Assembly: GCA_002163135.1 (NCBI GenBank)
Contig: MAAN01000035.1
Location: 62,001-126,000, forward strand
Direction of reading: 5' to 3'
Length of the DNA: 64,000 nucleotides
Origin: Alphaproteobacteria bacterium 46_93_T64
GTDB taxonomy: Bacteria > Pseudomonadota > Alphaproteobacteria > Sneathiellales > Sneathiellaceae
In this document: piece by piece, positions 46,368 to 55,883 of the stretch
Numbering within the stretch: the first letter of the stretch is position 1
How the letters are laid out: the number at the start of each line of letters is the position of its first letter
Translations under genes and position numbers: made by a program
Notes under the pieces: generated by a model
What the model was told of the DNA's origin: nothing
Seen by the model: only the letters and a program-made list of their open reading frames with translations
The model's database searches: none

Positions 46368-47489
46368 ATGGAAAAACGCGACTATTACGAAATATTGGGA
46401 GCGGCGCGCGACGCTGACGCTGCTGTTCTCAAAAAATCCTATCGTAAGATGGCGATGAAATACCATCCGGATCGGAATCCGGGTGATGATCAGGCAGAAG
46501 CAAACTTCAAAGAAATTAATGAAGCCTATGAAATTCTGAGTGACGAGCAAAAACGCGCAGCCTACGACCAGTACGGTCACGCAGCCTTTGAAAATGGCGG
46601 CATGGGCGGCGGCGGCGGAATGGGCGGCGGTTTCTCAGACATATTTGATGACCTTTTCGGCGACTTCATGGGTGGCAGACGCGGTGGCGGCGGTGGCCAA
46701 AGCCGTGGTTCAGATTTGCGCTACAACATGGAAATCTCGCTTGAAGAAGCCTATCACGGCAAAGAGACCGAGATTCAAATCCCAACCTCTGTCCAATGTG
46801 ATGGTTGCGAAGGAACAGGCGCTGCGGAAGGCTCAACACCTGTCAATTGCGGAACATGTCAGGGACATGGTAAAGTCCGTGCACAGCAAGGTTTCTTCAC
46901 CATTGAGAGAACCTGTCCAGCCTGTAATGGTCAAGGTCGAGTAATCCAAAATCCTTGTACAAAATGCCATGGCGAAGGCCGTGTGAATAAGGAAAAAACT
47001 CTTTCCCTTAACATCCCAGCAGGTGTTGACGATGGCAATCGCATTCGTCTCTCTGGCGAAGGGGAAATGGGCGGACGTGGCGGCATTCCCGGCGATTTGT
47101 ATATTTTCTTGAGTGTTTCTGATCATCGCATTTTCCAAAGAGATGGCCAGAACCTGCATTGCAGGGTCCCTATTCCAATGACAACAGCAACCCTTGGCGG
47201 CGACATTGAAGTGCCGACACTGGACGGCGCACGTGCGAAGGTCACTATTACGGCCGGCTCACAATCAGGACGAAAATTCCGCCTGCGCGGCAAAGGTATG
47301 CCCATTATGAGTTCGGCTGGACACGGGGATATGTATATCCACACGATTGTGGAAACGCCAGTGAACCTGACAAAGCGTCAGAAAGAACTTCTCCGCGAAT
47401 TTGAAGAAGAAGGTGGCGGATCCCATAACCCTGAATCTGAGGGCTTCTTCTCTCGCGTAAAAGACTTCCTTGCTGATTTAAAAGAATAA
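46368..47489 (+). CDS. dnaJ: Cochaperone DnaJ (Hsp40)
   Basis: A 373-residue class I J protein: J domain with KYHPDRNPG, a Gly-rich linker, four CxxCxGxG zinc repeats ([32 protein letters not shown]) and two substrate-binding beta domains. The 100 bases after dnaK hold no clear promoter, so both are probably one unit. A GC-rich hairpin (47496-47515) follows. Confidence 0.97.
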   Translation: MEKRDYYEILGAARDADAAVLKKSYRKMAMKYHPDRNPGDDQAEANFKEINEAYEILSDEQKRAAYDQYGHAAFENGGMGGGGGMGGGFSDIFDDLFGDFMGGRRGGGGGQSRGSDLRYNMEISLEEAYHGKETEIQIPTSVQCDGCEGTGAAEGSTPVNCGTCQGHGKVRAQQGFFTIERTCPACNGQGRVIQNPCTKCHGEGRVNKEKTLSLNIPAGVDDGNRIRLSGEGEMGGRGGIPGDLYIFLSVSDHRIFQRDGQNLHCRVPIPMTTATLGGDIEVPTLDGARAKVTITAGSQSGRKFRLRGKGMPIMSSAGHGDMYIHTIVETPVNLTKRQKELLREFEEEGGGSHNPESEGFFSRVKDFLADLKE

Positions 47490-47495
47490 AAGCAC

Positions 47496-47515
47496 CCCCC
47501 CTCGCCAGAGGGGGG
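47496..47515 (+). terminator. GC-rich hairpin after dnaJ
   Basis: CCCCCCTC, loop GCCA, GAGGGGGG: a strong 8-base stem 6 bases after the dnaJ stop. The tail is only slightly T-rich (AGTTCT), so it may attenuate rather than end transcription before dapB. Confidence 0.6.
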
Positions 47516-47565
47516 AGTTCTATGCTACACCCAAAGCCAATTAAATGACTTCAAAGGTGATAAGC

Positions 47566-48378
47566 ATGAGCGATATGAAAATCGGTATAGTTGGGTGCGG
47601 TGGCCGCATGGGACGCATGCTGGTTAAGCAGGTTACTGGTACCGCTGGCTGCGTAGTTTGCGGCGGTACGGAGCCCGCAGGCTCGCCGTTTCTAGGACAA
47701 GACATCGGCACATTGGCTGGACTTGATCCGTTAAACATTCCTATCACTGACGATACTGCTGCCCTATTTGACGCTGTTGATGCCGTTGTTGATTTCACGT
47801 CTCCGGCCGCAACTGTTGCGCATTCGAAACTCGCAGCCAATGCGGGGAAAATTCATATCATCGGCACCACCGGGATCAGCAATGAAGAACAGGTGACAAT
47901 TCAAGACGCCGGCTCGACCGGCGTTATTCTTCAAGGCGCGAATATGAGCCTTGGCGTTAATCTACTTGCGCAATTGACCAAAAAAATTGCGGCAATTCTG
48001 GATGATGACTTTGATATTGAGGTCCTTGAAATGCACCATCACAACAAAGTAGACGCCCCTTCCGGAACAGCCTTGCTTCTGGGTAAAGCTGCTGCGGCGG
48101 GACGGGAAGTGGACCATGACAGCGTTGCCGACCGTGGCCGCGACGGCATCACAGGAGCCCGCAAAAAGGGCGATATTGGGTATGCAGTGCTTCGGGGCGG
48201 TAATGTCGTTGGTGATCACACTGTCTATTTTGCAGCAGAAAACGAAATTATTGAAATTACGCACCGCGCGGGCGACCGGGCTGTCTTTGCACGCGGCGCG
48301 GTTCGCGCTGCCCTTTGGGCACGGGACAAAACTGCGGGTAATTATGACATGATGGATGTCCTTGGTCTGGGTGACTAA
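47566..48378 (+). CDS. dapB: 4-hydroxy-tetrahydrodipicolinate reductase
   Basis: A 270-residue NAD(P)H enzyme of the diaminopimelate/lysine route. The cofactor motif GCGGRMGRM is at about residues 11-19 and the substrate motif EMHHHNKVDAPSGTA is intact. The ATG at 47566 follows AAAGGTG. The stop overlaps the convergent DUF2244 gene by 4 bases. dnaK-dnaJ-dapB is a familiar alphaproteobacterial order. Confidence 0.96.
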   Translation: MSDMKIGIVGCGGRMGRMLVKQVTGTAGCVVCGGTEPAGSPFLGQDIGTLAGLDPLNIPITDDTAALFDAVDAVVDFTSPAATVAHSKLAANAGKIHIIGTTGISNEEQVTIQDAGSTGVILQGANMSLGVNLLAQLTKKIAAILDDDFDIEVLEMHHHNKVDAPSGTALLLGKAAAAGREVDHDSVADRGRDGITGARKKGDIGYAVLRGGNVVGDHTVYFAAENEIIEITHRAGDRAVFARGAVRAALWARDKTAGNYDMMDVLGLGD

Positions 48379-48851
48379 CTGAACCGATAGCTGTTGCGCC
48401 AAGTTTGAAGGGCTGAGGTGATCTCTTTCATCACCTCCTCTTTTTCTTCCAATATCAAGAAACGACCAATTTCTATTGCCTCGTTTCGGTTTCGTATCAA
48501 TAATTTTTCCCCTTCGATAACGCTACGCGACCAATAGGCCTGAAATCTTCGTGTTCTTTCTTCGCCCCCGGGTGATATGGCGCGAACACACAGCTCTCCA
48601 TCAATGATTTCAATCACTTCACGATGGCGTCCATTGCGATAATTCATCTTGAACGCAACGTAAACCAGCAGCACATCAAGTCCAAAAAATCCGAGAATTG
48701 GCCACGCCCCCATCATTAGAAAGGCTGTGCCAGCTACAAAACTGACACCCCCGACAAATAGCATCAAAAACAGAAACCCTCGCGGGCTTAAACTGCGGTG
48801 CGGATACAGGGACAGCGCGTAATTTTCAGGAGTATTTTGCAATCTGGCCAT
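48375..48851 (-). CDS. DUF2244 membrane protein
   Basis: A 158-residue protein with two hydrophobic segments (about 25-65) then a soluble domain with ERTRRFQAYWSRSVIE, the DUF2244 pattern. Function is unknown. It is divergent from nth (starts 12 bases apart) and overlaps the dapB end; the dapB-DUF2244-nth trio is common in the class. Confidence 0.88.
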   Translation of the reverse strand: MARLQNTPENYALSLYPHRSLSPRGFLFLMLFVGGVSFVAGTAFLMMGAWPILGFFGLDVLLVYVAFKMNYRNGRHREVIEIIDGELCVRAISPGGEERTRRFQAYWSRSVIEGEKLLIRNRNEAIEIGRFLILEEKEEVMKEITSALQTWRNSYRFS

Positions 48852-48863
48852 AGGGTTCTAGCT

Positions 48864-49568
48864 ATGCCAAAAAGTTCAGGTGTCAAATGGGGATTGCACA
48901 AGGCATCCAGCTGTGCCAATAACTGTTCCATGAAAAAGGCAGATATCAACGAATTTTTCCGCCGGATGCGCGAAAACAACCCCGTGCCAGAAGGCGAACT
49001 GGACTATGTGAACCCGTTCACATTGCTTGTGGCGGTGGTGCTTTCCGCGCAAGCCACTGATGTTGGGGTAAACAAAGCGACCGGCCCGTTGTTTGCTATC
49101 GCCGACACGCCGGAGAAAATGTTCGCTCTTGGCGAAGATACTGTCCGCGATTACGTCAAATCCATTGGTCTTTATAAAACCAAAGCGAAGAACGTCATCA
49201 AACTATGTGAAGCACTTATCCGCGATCACGGAAGTGAAGTTCCACAAACCCGTGAGGAGTTGGAAATGCTTGCTGGTGTTGGACGGAAAACTGCAAACGT
49301 CGTCTTAAACATTGCTTTTGGCCAGCCAACAATTGCTGTTGATACGCATTTATTCCGGCTCGGAAATCGTACAGGCATTGCTCCGGGCAAGACGCCCCTC
49401 GAAGTCGAGAAGAAACTCGAAAAACGTATTCCCAAGGAATATATGCGAGATTCACATCATTGGATGATCCTACACGGCCGGTATGTGTGCAAAGCACGCA
49501 AACCAGAGTGCGCCAAATGCATTGTTGAGGATCTGTGTAAATTCAAAGGCAAAACCACGACGGCCTAA
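48864..49568 (+). CDS. nth: Endonuclease III
   Basis: A DNA glycosylase/AP lyase for oxidised pyrimidines, 234 residues from the ATG at 48864 or 212 from the ATG at 48930. The helix-hairpin-helix (LAGVGRKTANVVLN, with the catalytic Lys), the Asp in AVDTHLFRL and the [4Fe-4S] cysteines C-x6-C-x2-C-x5-C (CKARKPECAKCIVEDLC) are all present. I prefer 48864 for its upstream AGGG, but the family similarity starts near 48930 (KKADINEFFRRM). Confidence 0.94.
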   Translation: MPKSSGVKWGLHKASSCANNCSMKKADINEFFRRMRENNPVPEGELDYVNPFTLLVAVVLSAQATDVGVNKATGPLFAIADTPEKMFALGEDTVRDYVKSIGLYKTKAKNVIKLCEALIRDHGSEVPQTREELEMLAGVGRKTANVVLNIAFGQPTIAVDTHLFRLGNRTGIAPGKTPLEVEKKLEKRIPKEYMRDSHHWMILHGRYVCKARKPECAKCIVEDLCKFKGKTTTA

Positions 49569-49585
49569 GTAGTCTGAAGTGTGTG

Positions 49586-50089
49586 TTAGCTCAATGATTT
49601 GGCTCGGGCAACACCCACTCGGTGTAGCTGGCTTTTAAAGCAAGGTTTGCTATCAGCTGGGCGGGCAACATCCCGGTCATTCATAGAAAAATACTTTACC
49701 CGCATCGTCCCATTTCCTTCGTCTTCAGGATAGAAAACAAGATGCAATGCGCATTCACTGGTCAAATATTGCCAAACTTGCGCTGGCTTATCTTTTCGAA
49801 GCAAAACAGGCTTTCCAAAAACGGCTTCGATTTCAGCAATGGACTTGCCCCTCAAAACGCCAATGGGAGGTAGCGGAATAACCGGTTCAGTTTGTTTCAA
49901 CCGAGCCTTGGGTAATATTTCGGGCTTTTTTGACAAAGCCGCGAGAGAGATTTTCTTTTCTTTAGACAAGATCGGAGTTTTAACCGCAATGAGTTTTATC
50001 TCTGGAGTTGTCGCAGATTGGGTAGTTGCCCCGCAGGCACCCAAAACGAATGGCAGCAATAGCGCCGAAATACCAATTACTTTTTTCAT
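49586..50089 (-). CDS. Hypothetical lipoprotein (SmpA/BamE-like end region)
   Basis: A 167-residue lipoprotein: signal MKKVIGISALLLPFVLGAC with Cys19, a Lys/Pro-rich linker, then a domain (VLRGKSIAEIEAVFGKPVLLRKDKPAQVWQYL; key part IAEIEAVFGKP) that resembles the BamE/SmpA fold, and LHLVFYPEDEG. A Cys pair (ECALHL and KPCFKS) may form a disulfide. The ATG overlaps the stop of the EI24 gene upstream (4 bases), so they are coupled. The envelope role is inferred. Confidence 0.75.
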   Translation of the reverse strand: MKKVIGISALLLPFVLGACGATTQSATTPEIKLIAVKTPILSKEKKISLAALSKKPEILPKARLKQTEPVIPLPPIGVLRGKSIAEIEAVFGKPVLLRKDKPAQVWQYLTSECALHLVFYPEDEGNGTMRVKYFSMNDRDVARPADSKPCFKSQLHRVGVARAKSLS

Positions 50090-50775
50090 ACGACTTCTAC
50101 TGATGTTGAACCTGTCATCGCTTTTGCACGTTTTTTGTATAAATGAACCATCGTGGCTGTCGCGATGATTGGAATGATCAGGTTCAAAACCGGGATTGTC
50201 ATACAAAATGCTGTAGCTACACCTGTGAGGAATACATCCATTCCTCCGGCTTTGCGAAGCTTGTTGACCATTGTCATGTCATGATGACGCACGGCAACTT
50301 GCTGGAAAAACTCCCGGCTGAGCAAATATCCGTTTAAAACATAATACACAATCAGGTTCACGCCCGGAATAAGATAAAGCGGCAACACAAGCAGATTGCA
50401 CAAAATAATCACTGCAAAGAATTTTACTGCATCCCAGATGCTGGACCAAAGAGGGATCTCTCGCGCAGGAGCATCACCGGCATAGTGCTTTGCCTCCACA
50501 GCATTTGCAATGTCGTCAAGGAAAATTCCGATAACTGCTGCCATAGACAACGGGAAAACAAACAGGGCGATGAAAAACGCACCTACGCCACTTAACCAAC
50601 CAACAATAGTATTCACCCATTCCCAGTCAGATTGCGGGATCAAGCCCGCCAGCTGTAGAATAACGACGAACGTCAACACCAGCGCCAATAGTGAATATAA
50701 CAATGATTTCACAATTACAGACCTGAATGCAGGATCAGTCATCTGCGTAATGGCTTTGTTTATTGCCGCTATCAC
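50086..50775 (-). CDS. EI24/CysZ-like membrane protein
   Basis: A 229-residue inner-membrane protein with four to five hydrophobic segments and the EI24-domain block NLLVLPLYLIPGVNLIVYYVLNGYLLSREFF (key part YLLSREFF near residue 170). Relatives include CysZ sulfate transporters, but most alphaproteobacterial members are uncharacterised. It is coupled to the downstream lipoprotein gene by an ATGA overlap. Confidence 0.85.
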   Translation of the reverse strand: MIAAINKAITQMTDPAFRSVIVKSLLYSLLALVLTFVVILQLAGLIPQSDWEWVNTIVGWLSGVGAFFIALFVFPLSMAAVIGIFLDDIANAVEAKHYAGDAPAREIPLWSSIWDAVKFFAVIILCNLLVLPLYLIPGVNLIVYYVLNGYLLSREFFQQVAVRHHDMTMVNKLRKAGGMDVFLTGVATAFCMTIPVLNLIIPIIATATMVHLYKKRAKAMTGSTSVEVV

Positions 50776-50850
50776 TTTACGCCCCCGGTATACTTTTAAT
50801 TTGAACTTCGCATCATGTAAGTGTTTGTACGCTAATATGCAATATTTTTT

Positions 50851-52272
50851 CTACGCAAGCTTCCTTGGATCGACCGGAACCATCGCCGCATAGTCATGAT
50901 CTTGCTCAAACAAAGCTGCTGCTTTCAACACGAGATCTTCCCGGTGGGCTGGCGCCATAATTTGCAGACCAACAGGCAATCCAGATTTCGTAAAACCGCA
51001 AGGGATAGAAATCGCAGGACAACTTGTATTGGTTAGCAGATAGGTTTGGGCAAGCCACGCAATATAATTATCGAATTTGACCCCATTTACTTCACGTATG
51101 GATCTAATTTCATGATCGAAAGGCGGCACCATAACCGTTGGTGTCAGCAACAAATCATATATTCCGAAGAAATCTGCAACCCGACCATAAAGGGCACCCT
51201 GCTCTCGCTGCGCCCAACCGATATCTTTAGCAGTTAGCTTAAGACCAGATTCAATATTCCAAATCACATCATCTTTAAGCTGCTCGCGATGGGTATCAAG
51301 TTTCGGACCATGTCCGGCTGCGAATTGTGCGGCTCTCAAAATCTGAAAAATCTCATCGCCACCTGTCAGATCAAAACAGTCTTCTTCCATACCGCTGGTA
51401 TGTTGCATGAAGGATTGCGCAGCCTTAGCGCATATTTCTGCGACTTCCGTATCGATCGGGCATTGTCCTAGATCTGGACTGTAGGCAACGCGGCCAAATT
51501 TCTGCGGACTTTTGATAACTTCCGAATACAAATAATCTGGAGCGGGCAAGCTGATGGGATCAACAATATGTTCCCCCACCATCATATCGAGCATTAATGC
51601 CACATCCGCAACGGTACGTCCCATGGGACCTTCAACAGATCCCACACCAAACGGTAAACCGCTTGGGCCGTGCGCGACCCTACCCGGTGACGGACGAAGT
51701 CCCACAACTCCTGTAAAGCTTGCTGGTATACGCAGACTGCCACCCAAATCACTTCCTTGAGCCAACCAGACCTGACCGGCTGCCAAGGCAGCTGCAGACC
51801 CTCCAGACGATCCACCTGGTGTCTTTGATACATCCCAAGGGTTCGTCGTCGTACCCAAGACCTCATTAAAGGTTTGCGCGCCCGCCCCGAATTCAGGTGT
51901 GTTGGCCTTACCAACGACAATTGCGCCTCGTTTTTCCAGACGCTTGACCATAATGTCTGAATGCGCCGCAATTTGATCCGCGAAAATGGGCGATCCCATT
52001 GTGAAGCGAACATCTTTGACTGGTGTCAGATCTTTAATCGCTATGGGAAGGCCGTGAAGATACCTCGGGCCATGCTCCTCAGAACTTTCTTTCATGATAT
52101 GATGGGCATGCGTTCTGGCCCTCTCAAAACAGCGAATGGGAATGGCATTTACATCATCATCTGTCTCAAGAATGCGGGCTTCGGCCGCGTCGATAAGCTC
52201 AAGCGGGGACACCTCACCCGCCTTCAACTTTTCTACTGCTTCTATGGCAGTTAATTTTATTAAATCTTGCAT
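50851..52272 (-). CDS. Amidase signature-family amidase
   Basis: A 473-residue hydrolase of carboxylic amides. The amidase triad is visible: Lys in AIKDLTPVKDVRF, the cis-Ser in TPGGSSGGSAAALAAG, and the nucleophile Ser in GSDLGGSLRIPAS. Full family length. Substrates range from indole-acetamide to aryl amides and cannot be told here; the GatA role is unlikely without gatC/B nearby. It is divergent from the adenosine kinase gene. Confidence 0.92.
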   Translation of the reverse strand: MQDLIKLTAIEAVEKLKAGEVSPLELIDAAEARILETDDDVNAIPIRCFERARTHAHHIMKESSEEHGPRYLHGLPIAIKDLTPVKDVRFTMGSPIFADQIAAHSDIMVKRLEKRGAIVVGKANTPEFGAGAQTFNEVLGTTTNPWDVSKTPGGSSGGSAAALAAGQVWLAQGSDLGGSLRIPASFTGVVGLRPSPGRVAHGPSGLPFGVGSVEGPMGRTVADVALMLDMMVGEHIVDPISLPAPDYLYSEVIKSPQKFGRVAYSPDLGQCPIDTEVAEICAKAAQSFMQHTSGMEEDCFDLTGGDEIFQILRAAQFAAGHGPKLDTHREQLKDDVIWNIESGLKLTAKDIGWAQREQGALYGRVADFFGIYDLLLTPTVMVPPFDHEIRSIREVNGVKFDNYIAWLAQTYLLTNTSCPAISIPCGFTKSGLPVGLQIMAPAHREDLVLKAAALFEQDHDYAAMVPVDPRKLA

Positions 52273-52374
52273 AACTTATTGATGGCAAAATTTGACGCGG
52301 TTGTACAGCTCTGCCTTGCACCATCGCAAGGAAAGGGTATACTCCGCCGCGCTCATTTAACCGCTGGAGATATC

Positions 52375-53367
52375 ATGAACAACACCCGTTTTGACACCAC
52401 TTGCATCGGAAATGCCATTGTTGATGTGCTCAGCAGGATTGACGATGACTTTTTGACGCAAGAAAATCTTGTCAAAAACTCCATGAATTTAATCGATGAA
52501 GCCCGGGCGGAAGACCTCTATTCCAAAATGGGCAGCGCTGTTGAAATCTCTGGTGGATCTGCCGGCAATACGGCCGCGGGGGTCGCGTCTCTTGGCGCGC
52601 GCAGTAACTATATAGGTAAGGTCCGGAATGATCAGCTCGGCGCGATTTTCGCCCATGATATTCGGGCAACCGGTGTAAATTTTGAAACCAAAATGAGCGA
52701 ACAAGGTGCCGCGACTGCCCGAAGCTTTGTTTTGATAACACCGGACGCACACCGGACTATGAACACGTATCTCGGTGCCTGCATTGAACTGGGACCGGAT
52801 GATATTGATCCAGAAATTATTGCAGCGTCAGCTGTAACCTACATGGAAGGCTACCTGTGGGATCCCGATGGCGGGAAAGCAGCATTTAGAAAAGCCGCAA
52901 AGATTTCCCATGAAGCAGATCAGCGTGTTTCCCTAACTTTGTCCGATAGTTTTTGCGTGGATCGCTTCCGCGACGAGTTTATCGAATTTATTGACGGCGG
53001 CGTTGATATTCTGTTTGCGAATGAAGATGAGATTAAATCTCTCTACCAAACGGACAGTCTTGAAGTGGCTATCGACATAGTTCGCGATAAAGTCGAGATT
53101 GCCTGCGTTACCCGCAGCAGTGAAGGTTCAGTTATCCTGCAAGGAGATACAACGGTTGAAGTTACCGCGGATCGTTCTATAGACGTAGAAGATACAACCG
53201 GTGCCGGTGATTTATATGCCGCCGGTTTCCTGTATGGTTTCACAAAGGGTCGAAGCCTCGCAGAAAGCGGTGCAATTGCTTCTATTGCAGCAGCAGAAGT
53301 TATTAGCCACATAGGCGCACGCCCTGCTGAAAACTTGAAGGACCTGATTGCATCTCGGATGGGTTAA
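52375..53367 (+). CDS. Adenosine kinase (PfkB family)
   Basis: A 330-residue sugar-kinase-fold enzyme. GGSAGNTAAGVASLG is the N-terminal signature and DTTGAGDLYAAGFLYG the second signature with the catalytic Asp. Its closest pattern is the adenosine kinase-like subgroup common in alphaproteobacteria; ribokinase-like substrates cannot be ruled out. The ATG at 52375 has GGAG 7 bases upstream; the frame runs back to 52267 without family-like sequence. Confidence 0.9.
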   Translation: MNNTRFDTTCIGNAIVDVLSRIDDDFLTQENLVKNSMNLIDEARAEDLYSKMGSAVEISGGSAGNTAAGVASLGARSNYIGKVRNDQLGAIFAHDIRATGVNFETKMSEQGAATARSFVLITPDAHRTMNTYLGACIELGPDDIDPEIIAASAVTYMEGYLWDPDGGKAAFRKAAKISHEADQRVSLTLSDSFCVDRFRDEFIEFIDGGVDILFANEDEIKSLYQTDSLEVAIDIVRDKVEIACVTRSSEGSVILQGDTTVEVTADRSIDVEDTTGAGDLYAAGFLYGFTKGRSLAESGAIASIAAAEVISHIGARPAENLKDLIASRMG

Positions 53368-53444
53368 TCTTTTACTGATTGATGCAGCACTTGACAGAGG
53401 AGCAGTGAAGAATCACTGTTAGCCTGTAAAAACACAGGAAAAAC

Positions 53445-55151
53445 ATGACAGTTACTAGCGGCCCAAAAGTACAGGAAAAATCTGGCCGGGGTTGGTGGAA
53501 GACGGAAATCCTCCGACTATACAGTGGCCTTGTTCTTATGCTGTTTCTAACGCTTCATTTGATCAACCATAGTCTTGGTCTGATCTCACTGGAAGCGATG
53601 GAAGCTGGGCGACTTCTGTTTATTGGTATATGGCGCAGTCTTCCCGGAACAGTGATACTGCTGTTGGCAATGATAGTGCATATATTGCTAACGTCTGCAA
53701 AGTTGCTAACTCACCGTTCTTTCAGGCGCATTCCTCCAAAAGAAATCGTCCAAATTACCTTGGGGCTGGCAATTCCCCCCTTGATGATAGGGCATATTGT
53801 GGGCACACGTATTGCCCATGAAAATTTCGGGATAGATGACAGCTATACCTACGTCCTTTATGTGGTCTGGGTTGCAACCCCTATTCAAGCGCTTCTTCAA
53901 ACTGCTGGCCTGATAGTCGCGTGGTCCCACGGCTGCCTCGGACTACATTTTTGGCTTAGGCTGAAGCCATGGTATGAAAAAGCGTACCCATTTCTCTATA
54001 CCACTGCCCTCATTTTACCGATCCTTGCTCTAACCGGTTTTCTTGTAAGTGCAAATGAAGTCGAATTTCTTGCACGAGATACTGCGTGGCAGACACAACT
54101 CTTTCAAAACCTTAATCTAACTCAGGAAGATTTTGCTTGGGCTTATCGCGTTCGAGACAATGGGCTTTACGGCATGATCGCAGCATTGGGCCTACTCCTA
54201 TTGAGCCGTCTATTCTGGTTTATCCATTTTAGGAAAGAACGCTTGGTGACAGTTCATTACCCTGAAGGAAAAGACGTCTCCGCCCCGCCGGGGACAACGG
54301 TTCTGGATATCAGCAAGCAAGGCGGCATTCCTCACGCATCGGTTTGTGGTGGACGGGGACGGTGCTCCACGTGCCGAATACGCATAATTGAAGGCGCAGA
54401 CACCCTTGCACCGCCAAGTGATAAAGAACTTGCCGTTTTAAAACGGGTTGGCGCAATTGAAGGAACTCGTTTGGCCTGTCAGGTCCCCGTGATGGCAGAT
54501 ATGTCGGTCGTGCCATTGCTTCCCGATAAAGCATCGCACAAGCATTCTTTTGCAAAGCCTGCCTATCTTCAAGGACGTGAGAAAGATATTGCGATCCTTT
54601 TTGCAGATTTACGTGCCTTTACCAAATTCTCCGAAGATAAACTGCCCTATGACGTGGTTTTCGTTATCAATCAGTACTTCCGCCACATGGGTGAAGCCAT
54701 AGAGAGTACTGGCGGCCATCTAGATAAATTCATTGGCGATGGCGTCATGGCACTTTTTGGATTGGATGATGATCCTGCCGTAGCCGCCCAAAAAGCTCTG
54801 CAAGGCGCAAAAGCGATGGCAGATGCGTTGGAGGTAATGAATACCAATTTAAAGTCCGACTTAGGCGAACCGTTAAGGATCGGGATTGGCATTCACATGG
54901 GCCATGTGATCATTGGGGAAATGGGGTATGGGAAAGCAACATCTGTTACGGCTATCGGCGATGCCGTAAATACAGCAAGTAGACTTGAAGCTATGAACAA
55001 AGACTATAAAAGCCAGCTCATTTTCTCGGATCGTATTGCTGTGGAAGCTGGCTTTACTGGCCCTACTCAGAAAGAGGAAGTCCTGGTTCGTGGGCGGAAA
55101 TCACCGCTTAATATTCATGTTGTCCAGAGTGCAAGCGAGTTAAAACTTTAA
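53445..55151 (+). CDS. Membrane adenylate cyclase with N-terminal heme-anchor-like and [2Fe-2S] domains
   Basis: A 568-residue protein in three parts. Residues 20-265 hold about six membrane segments with many His (38, 42, 79, 117, 125, 162, 168), like the SdhC/diheme-b anchor of rhizobial CyaC. Residues 267-360 are a ferredoxin domain with Cys301, 307, 310 and 345 (C-x5-C-x2-C...C). Residues 375-565 are a class III cyclase with metal Asp388 and Asp432, Lys428 for adenine and GDAVNTASRLE. It should make cAMP in response to the redox state of the membrane. A variant of this family is known from rhizobia; heme binding here is predicted. Confidence 0.9.
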   Translation: MTVTSGPKVQEKSGRGWWKTEILRLYSGLVLMLFLTLHLINHSLGLISLEAMEAGRLLFIGIWRSLPGTVILLLAMIVHILLTSAKLLTHRSFRRIPPKEIVQITLGLAIPPLMIGHIVGTRIAHENFGIDDSYTYVLYVVWVATPIQALLQTAGLIVAWSHGCLGLHFWLRLKPWYEKAYPFLYTTALILPILALTGFLVSANEVEFLARDTAWQTQLFQNLNLTQEDFAWAYRVRDNGLYGMIAALGLLLLSRLFWFIHFRKERLVTVHYPEGKDVSAPPGTTVLDISKQGGIPHASVCGGRGRCSTCRIRIIEGADTLAPPSDKELAVLKRVGAIEGTRLACQVPVMADMSVVPLLPDKASHKHSFAKPAYLQGREKDIAILFADLRAFTKFSEDKLPYDVVFVINQYFRHMGEAIESTGGHLDKFIGDGVMALFGLDDDPAVAAQKALQGAKAMADALEVMNTNLKSDLGEPLRIGIGIHMGHVIIGEMGYGKATSVTAIGDAVNTASRLEAMNKDYKSQLIFSDRIAVEAGFTGPTQKEEVLVRGRKSPLNIHVVQSASELKL

Positions 55152-55161
55152 CTCGTTGTGC

Positions 55162-55536
55162 TTAGCTTTGCATCCCGCGCGCCATACTGCCTTCTTTGAT
55201 TTTTTGACCGCCCATTATATGCACATGAAAATGTGGCACGATCTGTCCTGCGTTCTCACCATTATTGGAAACCAATCGGTAGCCGCTTTCAGGCACACCA
55301 AGGTCTCGGGCAATCTGACCGACTTTTGAAAAGAAATTCCCAATTTCGATGGTACTTGCGTTGGCTGTAAAATCATCCAGATCGATGTAATTTCCTTTCG
55401 GGATCACAAGAACATGCACGGGTGTCTTCGGCGCAATATCATTGAAAGCCAAAATAGAATCGTCTTCATACACCGTGTTGTTGGGGATTTCATTCCGCAA
55501 GATTTTGGCAAAAATATTATCGTTATTATACGCCAT
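55162..55536 (-). CDS. hinT: HIT-family purine nucleoside phosphoramidase
   Basis: A 124-residue histidine-triad hydrolase. The triad block HFHVHIMGG is near the end and the N-terminus (DNIFAKILRNEIPNNTVYED) is typical of HinT. It hydrolyses adenylyl-phosphoramidates. It is the last gene of the his operon, 8 bases after hisE, a position shared with many alphaproteobacteria. Confidence 0.93.
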   Translation of the reverse strand: MAYNNDNIFAKILRNEIPNNTVYEDDSILAFNDIAPKTPVHVLVIPKGNYIDLDDFTANASTIEIGNFFSKVGQIARDLGVPESGYRLVSNNGENAGQIVPHFHVHIMGGQKIKEGSMARGMQS

Positions 55537-55544
55537 TTCGGTCC

Positions 55545-55874
55545 TTAGCTCTCTACTCTGGAAGCTTTTTCGACAAGACCGGAAAGACCTTCCCGTTCTG
55601 CCAGCTTGGCATAGATTTCTGAAGGTTCAAGTCCCGCATCTGCCCAAAGCACAAACATATGATAAATCAGATCCGCACTTTCCGAAATGATCTCGTCTTT
55701 GTCTTTCAGCACCGCAGCCAAAGCAAGTTCAACACCTTCTTCACCCACCTTTTGGGCAATTTTTTTTGTCCCTTTAGCGTAAAGACGCGCAGTATAAGAA
55801 CTATCTGCATCCGCCGTTTTACGGGCGGCAATAGTTTCAAAAAGGCGATCGAGAATTTCTGCCTGAGTTGTCAT
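55545..55874 (-). CDS. hisE: Phosphoribosyl-ATP pyrophosphatase
   Basis: A 109-residue all-alpha MazG-fold enzyme for step two of histidine synthesis. KVGEEGVELALAA and ESADLIYHMFVL carry the metal-binding Glu/Asp. The separate hisI (cyclohydrolase) is not in this window. It follows hisF by 9 bases. Confidence 0.94.
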   Translation of the reverse strand: MTTQAEILDRLFETIAARKTADADSSYTARLYAKGTKKIAQKVGEEGVELALAAVLKDKDEIISESADLIYHMFVLWADAGLEPSEIYAKLAEREGLSGLVEKASRVES

Positions 55875-55883
55875 GAGATCCCC

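Noticed and set aside
55137-55154. GAGTTAAA-AC-TTTAACTC palindrome at the cyclase stop
   Set aside because: Weak AT-rich stem without T-run between convergent genes; no stronger than expected by chance.
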